From contig JASXTE010000010.1 of NCBI GenBank assembly GCA_030280995.1, positions 22,886,823 through 22,950,822 of the forward strand: a stretch of 64,000 nt of DNA, in the 5' to 3' direction. The translations under genes were made by a program, and so were the position numbers. Positions 45,513-54,859 of this stretch are shown here, piece after piece. Under the pieces are notes generated by a model. The model made no database searches, had not been told where the DNA came from, and saw only the letters and a list, made by a program, of their open reading frames with translations. Positions within the stretch are counted from its first letter, which is position 1; every line of letters begins with the position of its first letter. Source of the DNA: Hemileia vastatrix. Taxonomy: Eukaryota; Basidiomycota; Pucciniomycetes; Pucciniales; Zaghouaniaceae.

Positions 45513-46188
45513 AACGACGACGACGATCGAAGCCTGGCGACGAACGACAAAACGCACGGACCACCTAGCAAAACGAAACTTTTGCCGCGACTGTGTTTCG
45601 AACTTGGGTTCGACATCTTAGGTTTATATAATATTAATTTTTATATTATTTTGAAGTGATTTTTCGATCACTATAGTAAGTTCACCTTTGCGCCTCTCAC
45701 TCATATTACGATATTTTTATTGCAATAACAGTGATTGTGGCTTAATTGCTGATTCACTGAGTGTAAGTGTTCAATTTTTAAAAAATTTTTTTTTCCTAGT
45801 TGACCATTATAGAGTGTTAAATCCTCTTAGTCCTAGAAGAATTGACATTATTATTAATACAAATTGAATTATTAATTTAATTTTTTTTTTATTATTAATT
45901 ATTGTTAATTTTGGTTGACTTAAGAGTACATTGTGCTTAGTCCCAATATATTGCCATATTTAATATTGGTAATTAATTGGTTGAATTAACTAACTTGTTA
46001 TTCCCAATTTAAACTTGCAATCCAATTTTTTAAAAAATTAATTTTTTAATTATTACTTTATATTGAAAGTTATTTTTTCTATAATTTAATTAATTAAAAA
46101 ATTTTTTTATATTTTTGGAGCAATTATTGACTAACTTTGATTATTTTTTTTATAAAGTACAAAGTAAAATATTAATCTTCCCACTAGT

Positions 46189-49100
46189 ATGTCCAACAAT
46201 TTGACAGAAAAAATGGATAACATGCAAGTGGATGAGATAGAAATTGACTATGATGCTGACACTGTAAGTTCTTCTAAAGTTGGTCATAAAAAATCTTATG
46301 CTAACACAAAGAATTCACATACTGCAGGATGTGGAAATGACAGGAAATGCAAACAAACCAAACCCCCTTCCCCCAGTACCACAGAAGGAAGTAAAGCCTC
46401 TAGTGCCTCAAGAAGGTCTTCCAAAAGGCTTCAAAATAAAAAAGCTTCCTCTGCCACAACAAATCAGCAACCTATCCAGTCATATAAAAGAGTTGAAGAC
46501 AGAAAATATGATGTACAAAGCAAAGGTAGACACATTGTGGGATCAGGTCCAAGAACTCAGGAACCAGATTCAGGCCCAGGCCCCTCCTCAATTGCCTCCC
46601 AATCAGCTTCAATTTCAGGCTCAACCTTCACAGCCACCCAGCTCAACCATCCAAAATCCAAATACTATGGAAGTAGAGCAATGGAAATGGGATTATCTAA
46701 TGAGTCACTACCAACAGAATGTGCAATACCCTCCTCATCATCAGCCTGGCCCATCCAGAACACCCAATTTCCATCCACCTCCTCATCCCTACCAACAAAG
46801 CAGGAGAAAGAAGGCCCAAGCACAATCCCAAACCCAGTCCCAGGGGAAGTTTCCTCCTCTGCCATGGTAAGTAATTTGGTTGATAGTCACTTGGGTATGT
46901 TTTCTAATAAATCTTCTTCTGCAGGTAATATTATTGAACATGGTGAAAGAACAGTTAAACCTGTTAAAAGACAGCTTCCTGTAACTAGTAGCCCTATTGA
47001 TGTAATTAGCAAATTGTCATTTGATGAACCTTTACATTTAACTTCTACATCTTTAATTAATCCTTCTCTTGCAATTAAAAATGATTCTGTTCCCCCTGAA
47101 ATCTATAACTTAATTGAAAAAACTTCTGAGGAAATATTGAAAGATACCCTTGATTTTAATATTGTGAAAGACAAACATGTGAGAGATGTGTTAATCCATG
47201 AAAATGATAGATTAAATAATTTACACTTGCAATGTAAAGTGAGTTCTTCTGTACAAGATACAGCTTATTTAAAAATCAAAGAAACCTTGAATATTGTTCT
47301 TAGTCAACAAAAACAAATAAGAAGTGACCATAGAGCTATCTCAGATAGAAATATCAGTCTGCATAAGACATTGAGTGAATTGAAACCCCTTATTGAGGAA
47401 AATTATTCATTCAAAAATGAAATAAAATCTCTACAAAATGAGTTGAAGAAACTAAAAAATGACTTCCATGCACTAAGTACCAAACACTCAGTTTCTGAGG
47501 ACAGAAATGTTCTATCTCTTGCAAAAGTAAATGACCAGATGTCTGAAATTCCAAGAATAAGAAACTATGTGTCTGACCTACAGGAAAAGTTCTCAACCTT
47601 AACCATCAAAAATGAATTAAATGAGATTTCTGCAAGTAAGCTGCATAAAAATAAAGGGAAAAAACCTGAACAAAGTTCATCCTTTCTTCCTCATATTTCA
47701 ACCATTAAACAAACTGACAATGAGTCTGTAAAATCTTTTGCTACTAGCAAACAATCTTGTGATGGTCATGCACCAGCTGTTTCTGTAAATAATGAAATTT
47801 CTGAACACCTGGCTAAACTTCAGGAATTATTACTAATGAATAATTCAAACCAAAAAGTGGACCATCCCAGTAATCAGAAAAATTGGCCTAAGTTAGACCA
47901 ATATCCTACCTTTGATGGTGATTCTTCCTCTGATTGGCAACACTTTATCCAAAGAATTGATAATTTAAAGAGATCTTATAAACTACCTGATGAGGAAATT
48001 GTTTCTAAGCTAATTTCTTTATTTTCCAATGTAGCCTTGATGTGGTATGAATCTGTCCTCTTAGATAACAATCATTATACATGGAATGATTGGAAATCCT
48101 TGATTGAGAATCAGTTTGGTGGTTCAAAATTCAGGTTAGCTCAGCAAAGACTGTATGAGAATACTAGATATGTATCCTCCTCTGTTGAAAAGCCCATTGT
48201 TTTTCTGATGAAAATAGCTAAAATCCTTAGAGCAATTGATCCAAAGATGGATTATGATATTTGGAGAAATAAAATCTTGTATAAATTACCAAATTCTCTT
48301 AGGGATTTGATTGTTGCTAGAACTGAGCATGTAAGGGAAAATTCTTCTTTCATTAATATCTGTAATGAAGTACTACTCAACCATAGATATGAACCAAAGA
48401 ATTACCTTAGTAAATCTTATAATGATCAGAATAAACCTTCTATAAAGCTCCCAGAAAAATCTGGTAAACCCTCTGCCCCAGTTGCACCTAAAAAATATGC
48501 AACAAATACTTGTTATAAATGTAACAAACCGTGGCAGAAGGGTCATGTTTGTGACAAGAAAATTCATCTTGTTGAACAAAATGAAGACACTGATGAACTT
48601 GAACTTGATGTCAATAATTCTTCCAGTGACTGTGAAAGTAATATCTCCTATGACAATGAATCTGTTAAAGATGTTTTAATGTTGGAACATGATGTCCATT
48701 ATTTAAATAATATATCTGAAGATTGTGTATTGAATTTATCTTCAGTGGAAAATGCTGAGATATTTAAAGATATTACTAACAATTCTATTCCTATATCCCC
48801 TTTAAAGGCACCTGTTATCATTAATGGTAAAAATGTTGATGTCGTTCTTGATTCTGGTGCTGGAGGAAGTGTAGTATCTGAAAAAGCTTTGGCTTCAGTG
48901 GATAAGGAATATTTGAGTAAATTATTGCCTATAACTTCTGAAAAATGGAGAGGGTATGGTTCTACCTTATTTCCTATTGGCAAATACAAAACCTCTGTAT
49001 TCTTCAAATATAATGGTGGTTTTGTCAGAGCTATTTGTGAGTTTGTTGTCATGAAAAATGATAATTTGAGCAATTGGTTTATTATGGGAAATGATATTTT

Positions 49101-52100
49101 AACCATGTTTGGTGTGAAAATGGACCCAGCAAATAATTGCTTTACCTTAGGAATGAATGGGAAAAGAAAATTCAAAATTTCTTCTCCTAAACCTTCTGGG
49201 CATTTGTTGAAATCTTGTAACTCACTGACCCAATGTAAAGGTAGAACAACAACTGAAATGGATGATTTATTACATGAAATAAATACCGCTTCTTTTGGTG
49301 ATCATTTGACTAATGAACAAAAGGATTCTATTGTTGCCTCTATTACCTCTTTCCCTATGGCTTTTGCTCATGGTTCTCATGTCTTGGGAATTGTTCAGGA
49401 AGAGATGAAAATTACCTTATCCTGTAATTTGAGTGATATTCCTCCTTCCCTTAAGAAAAAACCATATCCTGCTTCTCCATCAAAAAGAAAAGATATTGAA
49501 GATAATATTGAAACATTATTGAAAATGAATATCATTGAGAAAGTGGATGTCACCCCCAAATATTGTGTCATCTCCCCAGTCTTAATTTCTTATGAAAAAG
49601 ATAAAGCTAGATTATGTGGAGATTACAGAGCTTTAAATACTTATACTGTTGATGATATTTATCCTTTACCCAGAATTAATTCAATACATGCTACCTTGCA
49701 AGGTGCAAGATTTATTAGCTGTCTGGATGGTAATAAAGGTTATCATCAAGTTCCAGTTGAGAAAAATTCTCAAAATTTTTTGCTTATTGCTACTCATATG
49801 GGAATATATAAGTATGTTAGGATGCCATTTGGCCCTAAAAATGCTCCTTCAGTTTTCCAAAAAGTCATGGATAACACTTTCCATCAAGAAATTATTGAAG
49901 GTTGGCTCATGGTTTATATTGATGATATTATTGTTTTTTCTAAAACTTTTGATGAACATATGATTCACTTAAATAGAGTTTTCCAAAAAATGGATGAAAT
50001 CAATATGACCTTATCTTTAAAAAAGTGTAAATTTGGTTTTCAATCTTTGAAAGTCCTTGGCCATGTTGTGTCAGGCTTACAAATTTGTGTAGACCATAAT
50101 AAAGTTGCTGCCATTCAAAATGTGAAAGCACCAACTTCTGTAAGAGAAATCCAAAGTTTTTTAGGTATGTGTGGCTATTATAGACAATATATTAAAAATT
50201 ATCAGGTCATAGCCTTGCCTCTTACAAAACTAACCAGAAAAGATGTTGCTTTTCTCTGGAATGATGACTGTCAGAAAGCTTTTAATACATTGAAAAATTG
50301 CTTAATGACAGCCCCTATATTGGCTCCCCCAGATTTTAACAAGCCATTTGTACTTTATACAGATGCTAGCTTTATTGGTCTGGGTGCTGCCCTTCACCAA
50401 AAGCAAATTATTAATGATAAATCCTCAGAGGTTGTAATTTGTTATATTTCACGAACCTTAAGAAATAGTGAATTGAAATATGGTGCCACTCAATTGGAGT
50501 GCTTAGCAGTTGTTTGGGCTCTTGAGAAACTTCATTACTACTTGGATGACCAAAAATTTGAGTTGGTAACTGACTGTAGTGCTGTGAAATCTCTCTTAAA
50601 CCTCAAAACACCTAACAGACATATGTTCAGGTGGCAACTTGCTGTTCAAGAATACAGAGGAAGGATGACTATTATCCACAGAGCTGGAAATGTTCACTCT
50701 AATGTTGATATGCTCTCCAGATTGCCTCTGCCAAATAATGACTCCAATCCTGCTTATGTACCTGAGGATGACACTGTTCATATACATGGTATATTTATAG
50801 TTGATATGGAAGAAGAGTTATTACAGTTAATACTGGATTCATATGATAAAGATTCTGACTTAAATAAATTAGTTACTATTTTGAATGATCCTAAGAATGC
50901 TTCAATTCAAGCATTAATAAAAACTCTTCCTGCAAAATACCAAAATGCTTTAAATAAAGGAAAGTTTTCTATTGAAGATGGTTATATTTATTATAGAAGG
51001 AAGCTTACCAATGTAATTGTTATTCCTCCTTCAATGAAAGAAACTATCCTCAAACTTTGTCATGATGACATATTAGCTGGTCATTTTGATCTTGAAAAAA
51101 CATTGATTAGAATCAAAAACACTGCATGGTGGGCTAATATGTCTGAAGACACAAAATTATATGTTGAATCTTGTGATTCCTGCCAAAAATCTAAAAGGTT
51201 AACAGGTAAGAGAGCAGGGTTATTACAACATATTGAAGCACCTAGTGCTCCCTGGCAAATCATTAATATGGATTTTGTCACTGGTCTTCCTGTTGCAGGT
51301 AAAGACAGCTTTAACTCTTGTTGGGTAATAGTTGATAGATTCACAAAAATGTGCAAATTTATTCCAACCCACAAAGATGTATCCACCAAAGAATTAGCTT
51401 TCTTATGGTGGTCTTACATGTTTAATATTATTGGTTTTCCAAAAGCCATTATCTCTGATAGGGATCCAAAATTCACTTCTGAGTTTTGGACCTCTTTGAT
51501 GGATATTTGTGGCTGTGAGTTAAAATTGTCTACAGCTCACCATCCTCAGACTGATGGTCTAGCTGAAAGAATGATTCAAACTCTGGAAGATATGATTAGA
51601 AGGTATTGTGCCTTTGGTTTAGAATATAAAGACAATGACAGATTTACTCATGATTGGGTCACTCTTTTGCCTGGTCTTGAATTTGCATATAATAGCACTG
51701 TTCATTCTGTCACTGAGAAAAAGCCTTTTGAGCTTTGGTTAGGTTATGTCCCAAACACTCCTGCTCAAATTCTCAATAATAAATTACCTAAGTTGGAACT
51801 ACACCCTGGTGTAAAATCTTTTATGCAAATGCAACAGCTATGCAGAAAACATGCTCAGAGTTGTATTGATAAAGCATTTGAATATGAAAAGAAAAGATGG
51901 GATAAATCCCATAAAGAATACACATTTAACAAGGGTGATGAAGTGTTGATCTCTACTGTCCATTTCAATTTACAAGGTAACCACAAATTAAAAGATCCTT
52001 TTGTAGGTCCATTTGTTGTTAAAAGAATGGTTGGTGATAATGCAGTAGAAGTTGTATTGTATTCTCCATATGATAGGAAACATCCTGTCTTTCCCATTTC

Positions 52101-52356
52101 TTTGCTTAAACCTTATACTTCCAACAGTGACTTATTTCCAAAAAGAAGAGGAAGACCTAAGAAGAACCCTCAGGAAGTCACAGAAACAGCAGAAATTGAT
52201 AAAATTCTCAATGATAGAATAATCACCTCTGAAAGAGGTACTGAATATTTATTGAGATATAAGAACAAATCATCTGAACATGATGCATGGATACCTGGCA
52301 AAGAAATTTCAAATCTGCCTGCTCTGTTGAAAAAATACAAAAAGAAAAAATCTTAG
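46189..52356 (+). CDS. gag-pol: Element D Gag-Pol polyprotein with chromodomain, intact
   Basis: 2055 residues. Residues 1-30 are conserved with C (IDYDADTVSS). Residues about 35-225 are Ser/Pro-rich and overlap ORF1 in another frame. About 270-520 is coiled coil. Capsid is 565-690 (LDQYPTFDGDSSSDWQHFIQ), and the knuckle is 775-788 (CYKCNKPWQKGHVC, CX2CX7HXC). Protease is VVLDSGAGGS with Asp888. RT is about 1090-1290 with YIDD at 1243-1246. RNase H begins near Asp1392. The integrase zinc region is 1625-1665 (HDDILAGH, CDSCQK), and the catalytic D, D, E are 1695, 1757 and 1793. The chromodomain is 2002-2052 (TEYLLRYKNKSSEHDAWIPG). The start ATG agrees with element C's. In C and E the first 200 codons belong to a separate ORF, so the fused frame is peculiar to D, and initiation at the ATG at 46864 is an alternative. 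Confidence 0.9.
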   Translation: MSNNLTEKMDNMQVDEIEIDYDADTVSSSKVGHKKSYANTKNSHTAGCGNDRKCKQTKPPSPSTTEGSKASSASRRSSKRLQNKKASSATTNQQPIQSYKRVEDRKYDVQSKGRHIVGSGPRTQEPDSGPGPSSIASQSASISGSTFTATQLNHPKSKYYGSRAMEMGLSNESLPTECAIPSSSSAWPIQNTQFPSTSSSLPTKQEKEGPSTIPNPVPGEVSSSAMVSNLVDSHLGMFSNKSSSAGNIIEHGERTVKPVKRQLPVTSSPIDVISKLSFDEPLHLTSTSLINPSLAIKNDSVPPEIYNLIEKTSEEILKDTLDFNIVKDKHVRDVLIHENDRLNNLHLQCKVSSSVQDTAYLKIKETLNIVLSQQKQIRSDHRAISDRNISLHKTLSELKPLIEENYSFKNEIKSLQNELKKLKNDFHALSTKHSVSEDRNVLSLAKVNDQMSEIPRIRNYVSDLQEKFSTLTIKNELNEISASKLHKNKGKKPEQSSSFLPHISTIKQTDNESVKSFATSKQSCDGHAPAVSVNNEISEHLAKLQELLLMNNSNQKVDHPSNQKNWPKLDQYPTFDGDSSSDWQHFIQRIDNLKRSYKLPDEEIVSKLISLFSNVALMWYESVLLDNNHYTWNDWKSLIENQFGGSKFRLAQQRLYENTRYVSSSVEKPIVFLMKIAKILRAIDPKMDYDIWRNKILYKLPNSLRDLIVARTEHVRENSSFINICNEVLLNHRYEPKNYLSKSYNDQNKPSIKLPEKSGKPSAPVAPKKYATNTCYKCNKPWQKGHVCDKKIHLVEQNEDTDELELDVNNSSSDCESNISYDNESVKDVLMLEHDVHYLNNISEDCVLNLSSVENAEIFKDITNNSIPISPLKAPVIINGKNVDVVLDSGAGGSVVSEKALASVDKEYLSKLLPITSEKWRGYGSTLFPIGKYKTSVFFKYNGGFVRAICEFVVMKNDNLSNWFIMGNDILTMFGVKMDPANNCFTLGMNGKRKFKISSPKPSGHLLKSCNSLTQCKGRTTTEMDDLLHEINTASFGDHLTNEQKDSIVASITSFPMAFAHGSHVLGIVQEEMKITLSCNLSDIPPSLKKKPYPASPSKRKDIEDNIETLLKMNIIEKVDVTPKYCVISPVLISYEKDKARLCGDYRALNTYTVDDIYPLPRINSIHATLQGARFISCLDGNKGYHQVPVEKNSQNFLLIATHMGIYKYVRMPFGPKNAPSVFQKVMDNTFHQEIIEGWLMVYIDDIIVFSKTFDEHMIHLNRVFQKMDEINMTLSLKKCKFGFQSLKVLGHVVSGLQICVDHNKVAAIQNVKAPTSVREIQSFLGMCGYYRQYIKNYQVIALPLTKLTRKDVAFLWNDDCQKAFNTLKNCLMTAPILAPPDFNKPFVLYTDASFIGLGAALHQKQIINDKSSEVVICYISRTLRNSELKYGATQLECLAVVWALEKLHYYLDDQKFELVTDCSAVKSLLNLKTPNRHMFRWQLAVQEYRGRMTIIHRAGNVHSNVDMLSRLPLPNNDSNPAYVPEDDTVHIHGIFIVDMEEELLQLILDSYDKDSDLNKLVTILNDPKNASIQALIKTLPAKYQNALNKGKFSIEDGYIYYRRKLTNVIVIPPSMKETILKLCHDDILAGHFDLEKTLIRIKNTAWWANMSEDTKLYVESCDSCQKSKRLTGKRAGLLQHIEAPSAPWQIINMDFVTGLPVAGKDSFNSCWVIVDRFTKMCKFIPTHKDVSTKELAFLWWSYMFNIIGFPKAIISDRDPKFTSEFWTSLMDICGCELKLSTAHHPQTDGLAERMIQTLEDMIRRYCAFGLEYKDNDRFTHDWVTLLPGLEFAYNSTVHSVTEKKPFELWLGYVPNTPAQILNNKLPKLELHPGVKSFMQMQQLCRKHAQSCIDKAFEYEKKRWDKSHKEYTFNKGDEVLISTVHFNLQGNHKLKDPFVGPFVVKRMVGDNAVEVVLYSPYDRKHPVFPISLLKPYTSNSDLFPKRRGRPKKNPQEVTETAEIDKILNDRIITSERGTEYLLRYKNKSSEHDAWIPGKEISNLPALLKKYKKKKS
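46280..46870 (+). CDS. Element D ORF1 in alternate frame, overlapping Gag-Pol
   Basis: Open for about 196 codons in the frame +1 to the long ORF. It encodes QEGLPKGFKIKKLPLPQQ, a coiled-coil stretch (about 65-100), and a Pro/Gln-rich tail ending GKFPPLPW. Element C encodes the same protein (EELPKGFKIKK...PKPW) in frame with its start codon, and element E has the same tail. So protein-level conservation lies in this frame, not in the frame used by the long ORF. The conserved N-terminus (IDYDAD) is in the other frame, so an indel near 46290-46350 separates them in D. The stop overlaps the next ATG as ATGGTAA. No AUG start is evident before residue 6. Confidence 0.55.
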   Translation: MVIKNLMLTQRIHILQDVEMTGNANKPNPLPPVPQKEVKPLVPQEGLPKGFKIKKLPLPQQISNLSSHIKELKTENMMYKAKVDTLWDQVQELRNQIQAQAPPQLPPNQLQFQAQPSQPPSSTIQNPNTMEVEQWKWDYLMSHYQQNVQYPPHHQPGPSRTPNFHPPPHPYQQSRRKKAQAQSQTQSQGKFPPLPW

Positions 52357-52378
52357 CATTTTTTTTTATTGTTTTTTT

Positions 52379-52390
52379 AGAGTGAGGGAG
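52379..52390 (+). promoter_or_regulatory. Element D polypurine tract
   Basis: AGAGTGAGGGAG directly precedes the 3' LTR and is identical to those of C and E. Confidence 0.85.
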
Positions 52391-53537
52391 TGTCAGCCAG
52401 GCTATTCCAGGAGTCCAGTAAATGATATATAAATTATAAAACCTTAAAGAGTGGGTAAGACTTGTATTTAATGAATATAACTTAATATTTTATTGCATAA
52501 TGAAATTATATAAGAATTTTATTATATACAAATGTTACATTAAATTTATTGGTTATATATATTTTTATATACAATTAAATTGAGCATAATATAATATATT
52601 CTACAAATAATGGCGCATTTTTATGTATTTAATAATTATAAATTTATATTTAATTAATTAAAAAACATATATTATAATTACAAGTGTAAATTTGATTTAT
52701 AATATATTTAAATTAATTACTTAAATTTATATATTAACTAATACCTCTCATATGATACTAAACAATTATTAAGGACGCTTCTTTTGACCCTTAATTGTGT
52801 TAGAAAAAAACAAATAAATTAATTTGGACTAAATTGAGATTAATTGCTTGTCTTGTTGCGTCAAATTATTTTTTTTGTTTCACTTAAAATGTCCTCTAAT
52901 CAGAATGAACCATCTGTTGGGAATTATATTTCTCATAGTTCCTATGTTTCCAATCTTGTTTAGTTATTCACTATTGTCACTTACTGATTTGGGGATTAAT
53001 GGCGGGGAAATTGGATTCTTAATTGGGCTTTTAATTATTTGTTTCATGTTTTTCTCTATATTGTTATGTTTCATTTACTCTTTTGATATGTTTGTTTTAT
53101 TCCTTTCTAATCATTGTATTTACTGATATAATAGCGCTTCAGAGGACCCATTGCCTATAAAAGAGCCTTGGATAATCCCCTGTAGCCTTATCACTTATTA
53201 TACACTCAACAATTTAAATACAATTTTTATATTACGTTTATATTCTTTTTATTAGTAATAAAATTCTAATTAAAATTTTATATAACAATTTAAAGGTTGC
53301 TTTAAGTCTGATAGTAATTATATTGGTTGCCGCGCAGAACTCTTACTTAAAAAATAATAATATTTATAAAACCAATTTGTTGTCTCTGTCCAGCTCACTC
53401 ATCGTTGTCTTCTCTAAATAAATTAAATAATTTTATTAAATTTATTTCTTTTATTACCCATACTCCTTTCCTCCTTCTCCTCCTCTCATTTCTTTCCTTC
53501 TTCTATCTTTCTCCTTCTTCTAGACGACCGGCCGACA
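52391..53537 (+). repeat. Element D 3' LTR
   Basis: 1147 bp. Nearly identical to the 5' LTR but with 17 extra bp in the CT-rich stretch before CTAGACGACC. Confidence 0.95.
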
Positions 53538-54647
53538 TCATTTATGTTCTATTTATTGATCAACATAAATTTTAAAAAAAGTATTCAAATAAGTTTCATC
53601 AAACAATACCATGTATTGGGTGGATTATTGAAATAAATTGTTCTGGTTTTAATTCACTTATCATTAAAGTGTGACCAAGCTTTCAGTAAATATTAATTCT
53701 TATTTTTGTAAGGTTTCATGCTTACTTCAAGGAAGAGTCCAGCATCACTTCAGTCTGAGTTCCATCTGACTTAAATTTGAGGACTTGCTAGCAAGTCCCC
53801 CCCCAAATATTGTGTACTGTATAATTATATTTTCTACTTAACCAATTTTATTAAGCCCCAATTAAGATAAAATTTGATTATAAAAGCATTTAAAAAGCCT
53901 TAAACTATATTTTTATATGTTAAAGTGATTACTATCTTGTAAAATATCAAAATTCCTTATTAAGGTTTCTAAAAGAAATTATACTATAGTTCATAATGTA
54001 TATCATTATAAAACACTAAATAATATCTATCAAAAAAAATTTCTCACAAGCTATATTGATATAATTTTTTAAAAATTATTGAAAGAAGTATAATCTATAC
54101 CATACACAATTCAAAATATATCACTAAATATGTTTTAGAATTGACAGAATAGCTCTAAACAGCCTTTAAATTGTTTTCTCCTTATAATTTTTCTAGTTAT
54201 TTTTTAAAAATAAGAATAAAATGAATATCTTATTTTTCATCTTAATATATAGCTAGACTCTCATGTTTTTCAAGTTTCTTTTTACTGATCACCAAAGTAA
54301 ATTTACCCCTCAGCACTTTTTAGACCAGTTTTTAATCCAATTAGTAAACCCAGTTTGAGTTTTCATGTGCTTAAGCACACACTAAGGTAAAAATAATTTT
54401 CCAAAAAACTTCAAACCTTGTCTAAAATGGACCCAAAAAGGCTTACACAAAGGGACTTTCTAGGATGTTCCCCTTTTTTCCCCCTGATAATAATGATTGA
54501 ATTTTTTAGTTTTTCTAACTTGATAATGGCTAACTTTCATCTTTCTACTCTATTCATGAAACTATTCTGTTTTAATCTAAAGAAAAATTTATAATTCATG
54601 TGTAACAAGGAGATACCATATATGTTTATACCTTAAATTTACTAATT
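53538..54647. other. AT-rich interval with an 18-bp palindrome
   Basis: No gene recognised. GGACTTGCTAGCAAGTCC at 53781-53798 is a perfect palindrome resembling the hairpins of the small MITEs at 10138 and 54648, possibly a third relic. Confidence 0.5.
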
Positions 54648-54859
54648 CACCAGAAAAAAACATGGGCACCTGATAGCAGATGACAATCCCTTTCTTTTAC
54701 TTAACTCAATTTCTGCTGAGCTGAAAATCTTCTGGAAAGACTGTGCACTGAAAAATGAGCGCACTAGCTGGTGCAAAATCAAATCAAATTTACTCTTAAA
54801 TCATAACTGAATATAGGGATAGGCACCTGCTAGTTGGTGCCACTTGATTTTTTGTGGTG
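54648..54859. mobile_element. Small hairpin-rich MITE, copy 2
   Basis: Ends CACCAGAAAAAAA...TTTTTTGTGGTG, flanked by ATT as in copy 1. Hairpins are GGCACCTGATAGCAGATGAC near 54665, GCGCACTAGCTGGTGC near 54759, and GGCACCTGCTAGTTGGTGCC near 54822. Confidence 0.6.

Larger units (their letters stand above)
44367..53537 (+). mobile_element. Element D: complete, young chromovirus
   Basis: A 9171-bp element flanked by TCATT (44362-44366 and 53538-53542). The LTRs differ by one substitution that I saw (A/C in ACTAAAAAATT against ACTAAACAATT) and one 17-bp indel. The 2055-codon ORF has all domains and catalytic residues intact, so this copy may be capable of movement. Elements C, E and F are older members of the same lineage. 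Confidence 0.95.

Noticed and set aside
48699..49175. Long minus-strand frame opposite element D protease (and others at 51081-51389, 51855-52097)
   Set aside because: Antisense shadows of a conserved coding frame. No independent signal.
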